Source: W0P28-013 sp963638355
Lineage (GTDB): Bacteria; Bacteroidota; Bacteroidia; Bacteroidales; Paludibacteraceae
DNA: 5,058 nucleotides
Reading direction: 5' to 3'
Assembly: GCA_963638355.1 (NCBI GenBank)
Contig: CAVHRT010000111.1
Location: 1 to 5,058 of the forward strand
Numbering within the stretch: the first letter of the stretch is position 1; every line of letters starts with the position of its first letter. A program made the translations under genes and the position numbers. Below are positions 4,530 through 5,058 of the stretch, in pieces. Under the pieces are notes generated by a model. It did not search any database and was not told where the DNA came from. It saw only the letters and a list, made by a program, of their open reading frames with translations.

Positions 4530-5058
4530 ATGTTGGTTGCTACGGCTGCTTTTGTGGATATTCTCTTAATTGCCATTAATGCTGGCTTTTTGTTATTGCT
4601 CGATTTCTTGATATGTGGCTTGTGGCTGCGTAAAAAGAGCGAAAAGTGGAATATCTTCTACAAATGTTCCATGCTATTTCTGTCGGTGTCGTTTTTGTTG
4701 CCGAAAAAAATGAAAAAGTATGGTGTGAAGCATTGGTGGATAGGCATTATTCTGATGTTGCTATCGCCCGCTGCGTTGGTTACCTATGTTTTTGTTGCAT
4801 TGGTCATCTATTGTTGCCCTTTGCCATTGAGAGAATCTGAGTGCCCAAAGTACGAAGATGTGGTGGCGATGACTGAATTGGAAGATTTCCCATCGTTCTC
4901 GTATGTGCGGAATGATAGATGGCGCGACGATACCGAAGGCGTGAAAATATGGTACAAATTCGACGAAGAACTCTCTGCTGAGTATCAAAAGAAATTGCAA
5001 GCATTGTGCGATAATCGCGAGAAACCATTGTGGGACGAGGTAGAAGATGGTACATACC
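4530..5058 (+). CDS. Uncharacterised membrane-anchored protein, 3' partial
   Basis: An open frame from ATG 4530 runs to the window edge without a stop; 176 residues are visible. I do not recognise the family. Hydrophobic segments lie at about 6-33 (ending in the charged turn RKKSEK), 42-58, and 69-98, where W69-W70 begin a long helix ending at CCPLPL. A hydrophilic domain starts near residue 100 and contains an acidic stretch (YEDVVAMTELEDF, 108-120), then RNDRWRDDTEGVKIWYKF (127-144) and a probable helix at 147-163. This tail loosely resembles small Bacteroidales hypothetical proteins whose domain has a 'F-P-x-F ... YKF ... LS-x-x-x-x-x-L-x-x-L' pattern; that is memory-based and weak. The start fits: a promoter ends 30 bases upstream, and the A-rich CTTACAAAA precedes the ATG. 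Side of the tail and function are unknown. Confidence 0.8.
   Translation, partial: MLVATAAFVDILLIAINAGFLLLLDFLICGLWLRKKSEKWNIFYKCSMLFLSVSFLLPKKMKKYGVKHWWIGIILMLLSPAALVTYVFVALVIYCCPLPLRESECPKYEDVVAMTELEDFPSFSYVRNDRWRDDTEGVKIWYKFDEELSAEYQKKLQALCDNREKPLWDEVEDGTY

Noticed and set aside
4646..4840. Plus-strand frame of 64 codons inside the last gene
   Set aside because: It is out of frame with the longer open frame from 4530, which has a promoter, a good start and coherent membrane segments.

Overview
The window looks like ordinary chromosome from a member of the Bacteroidota, most likely the order Bacteroidales. Three things point there. The putative promoters match the Bacteroidota type (TTTG at -33 and TAnnTTTG at -7). 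Starts are A/T-rich with little Shine-Dalgarno signal. Four of the proteins read like families well known from Bacteroidales genomes. I see no rRNA, tRNA, CRISPR array, insertion sequence or phage gene.

Layout: (1) 1-1370, plus strand: a DUF4143-type P-loop ATPase (COG1373-like) that has lost only a few N-terminal residues to the window edge. (2) 1371-1397: a 27-bp convergent gap with a 12-bp palindrome between A and T tracts, probably a shared terminator. (3) 1398-2966, minus strand: a complete COG2509-type FAD-dependent dehydrogenase. (4) 2967-3156: a 190-bp divergent gap holding two back-to-back promoters in mirror symmetry, plus short AT-rich repeats. (5) 3157-3744, plus strand: a cysteine-rich DUF3109 protein. 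(6) 3745-3841: a gap made largely of heptamer repeats. (7) 3842-4414, plus strand: the manganese exporter MntP. (8) 4415-4529: a gap with a promoter, an inverted repeat and repeated TGTAC elements. (9) 4530 to the window end, plus strand: an unrecognised membrane-anchored protein, cut by the edge.

How the genes may work together: the FAD dehydrogenase and the DUF3109 protein are divergently transcribed from promoters whose -33 boxes lie 2 bp apart, so their expression is probably physically coupled. mntP lies 97 bp behind the DUF3109 gene and could be read through from it. A flavoenzyme, a cysteine-cluster protein and a Mn2+ exporter could loosely be a redox/metal neighbourhood, but that is inference from position only. 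No new multi-gene system is evident. The parts most worth a second look are the symmetric divergent promoter, the matching heptamer arrays just upstream of two start codons, and the uncharacterised membrane protein with its structured upstream region.
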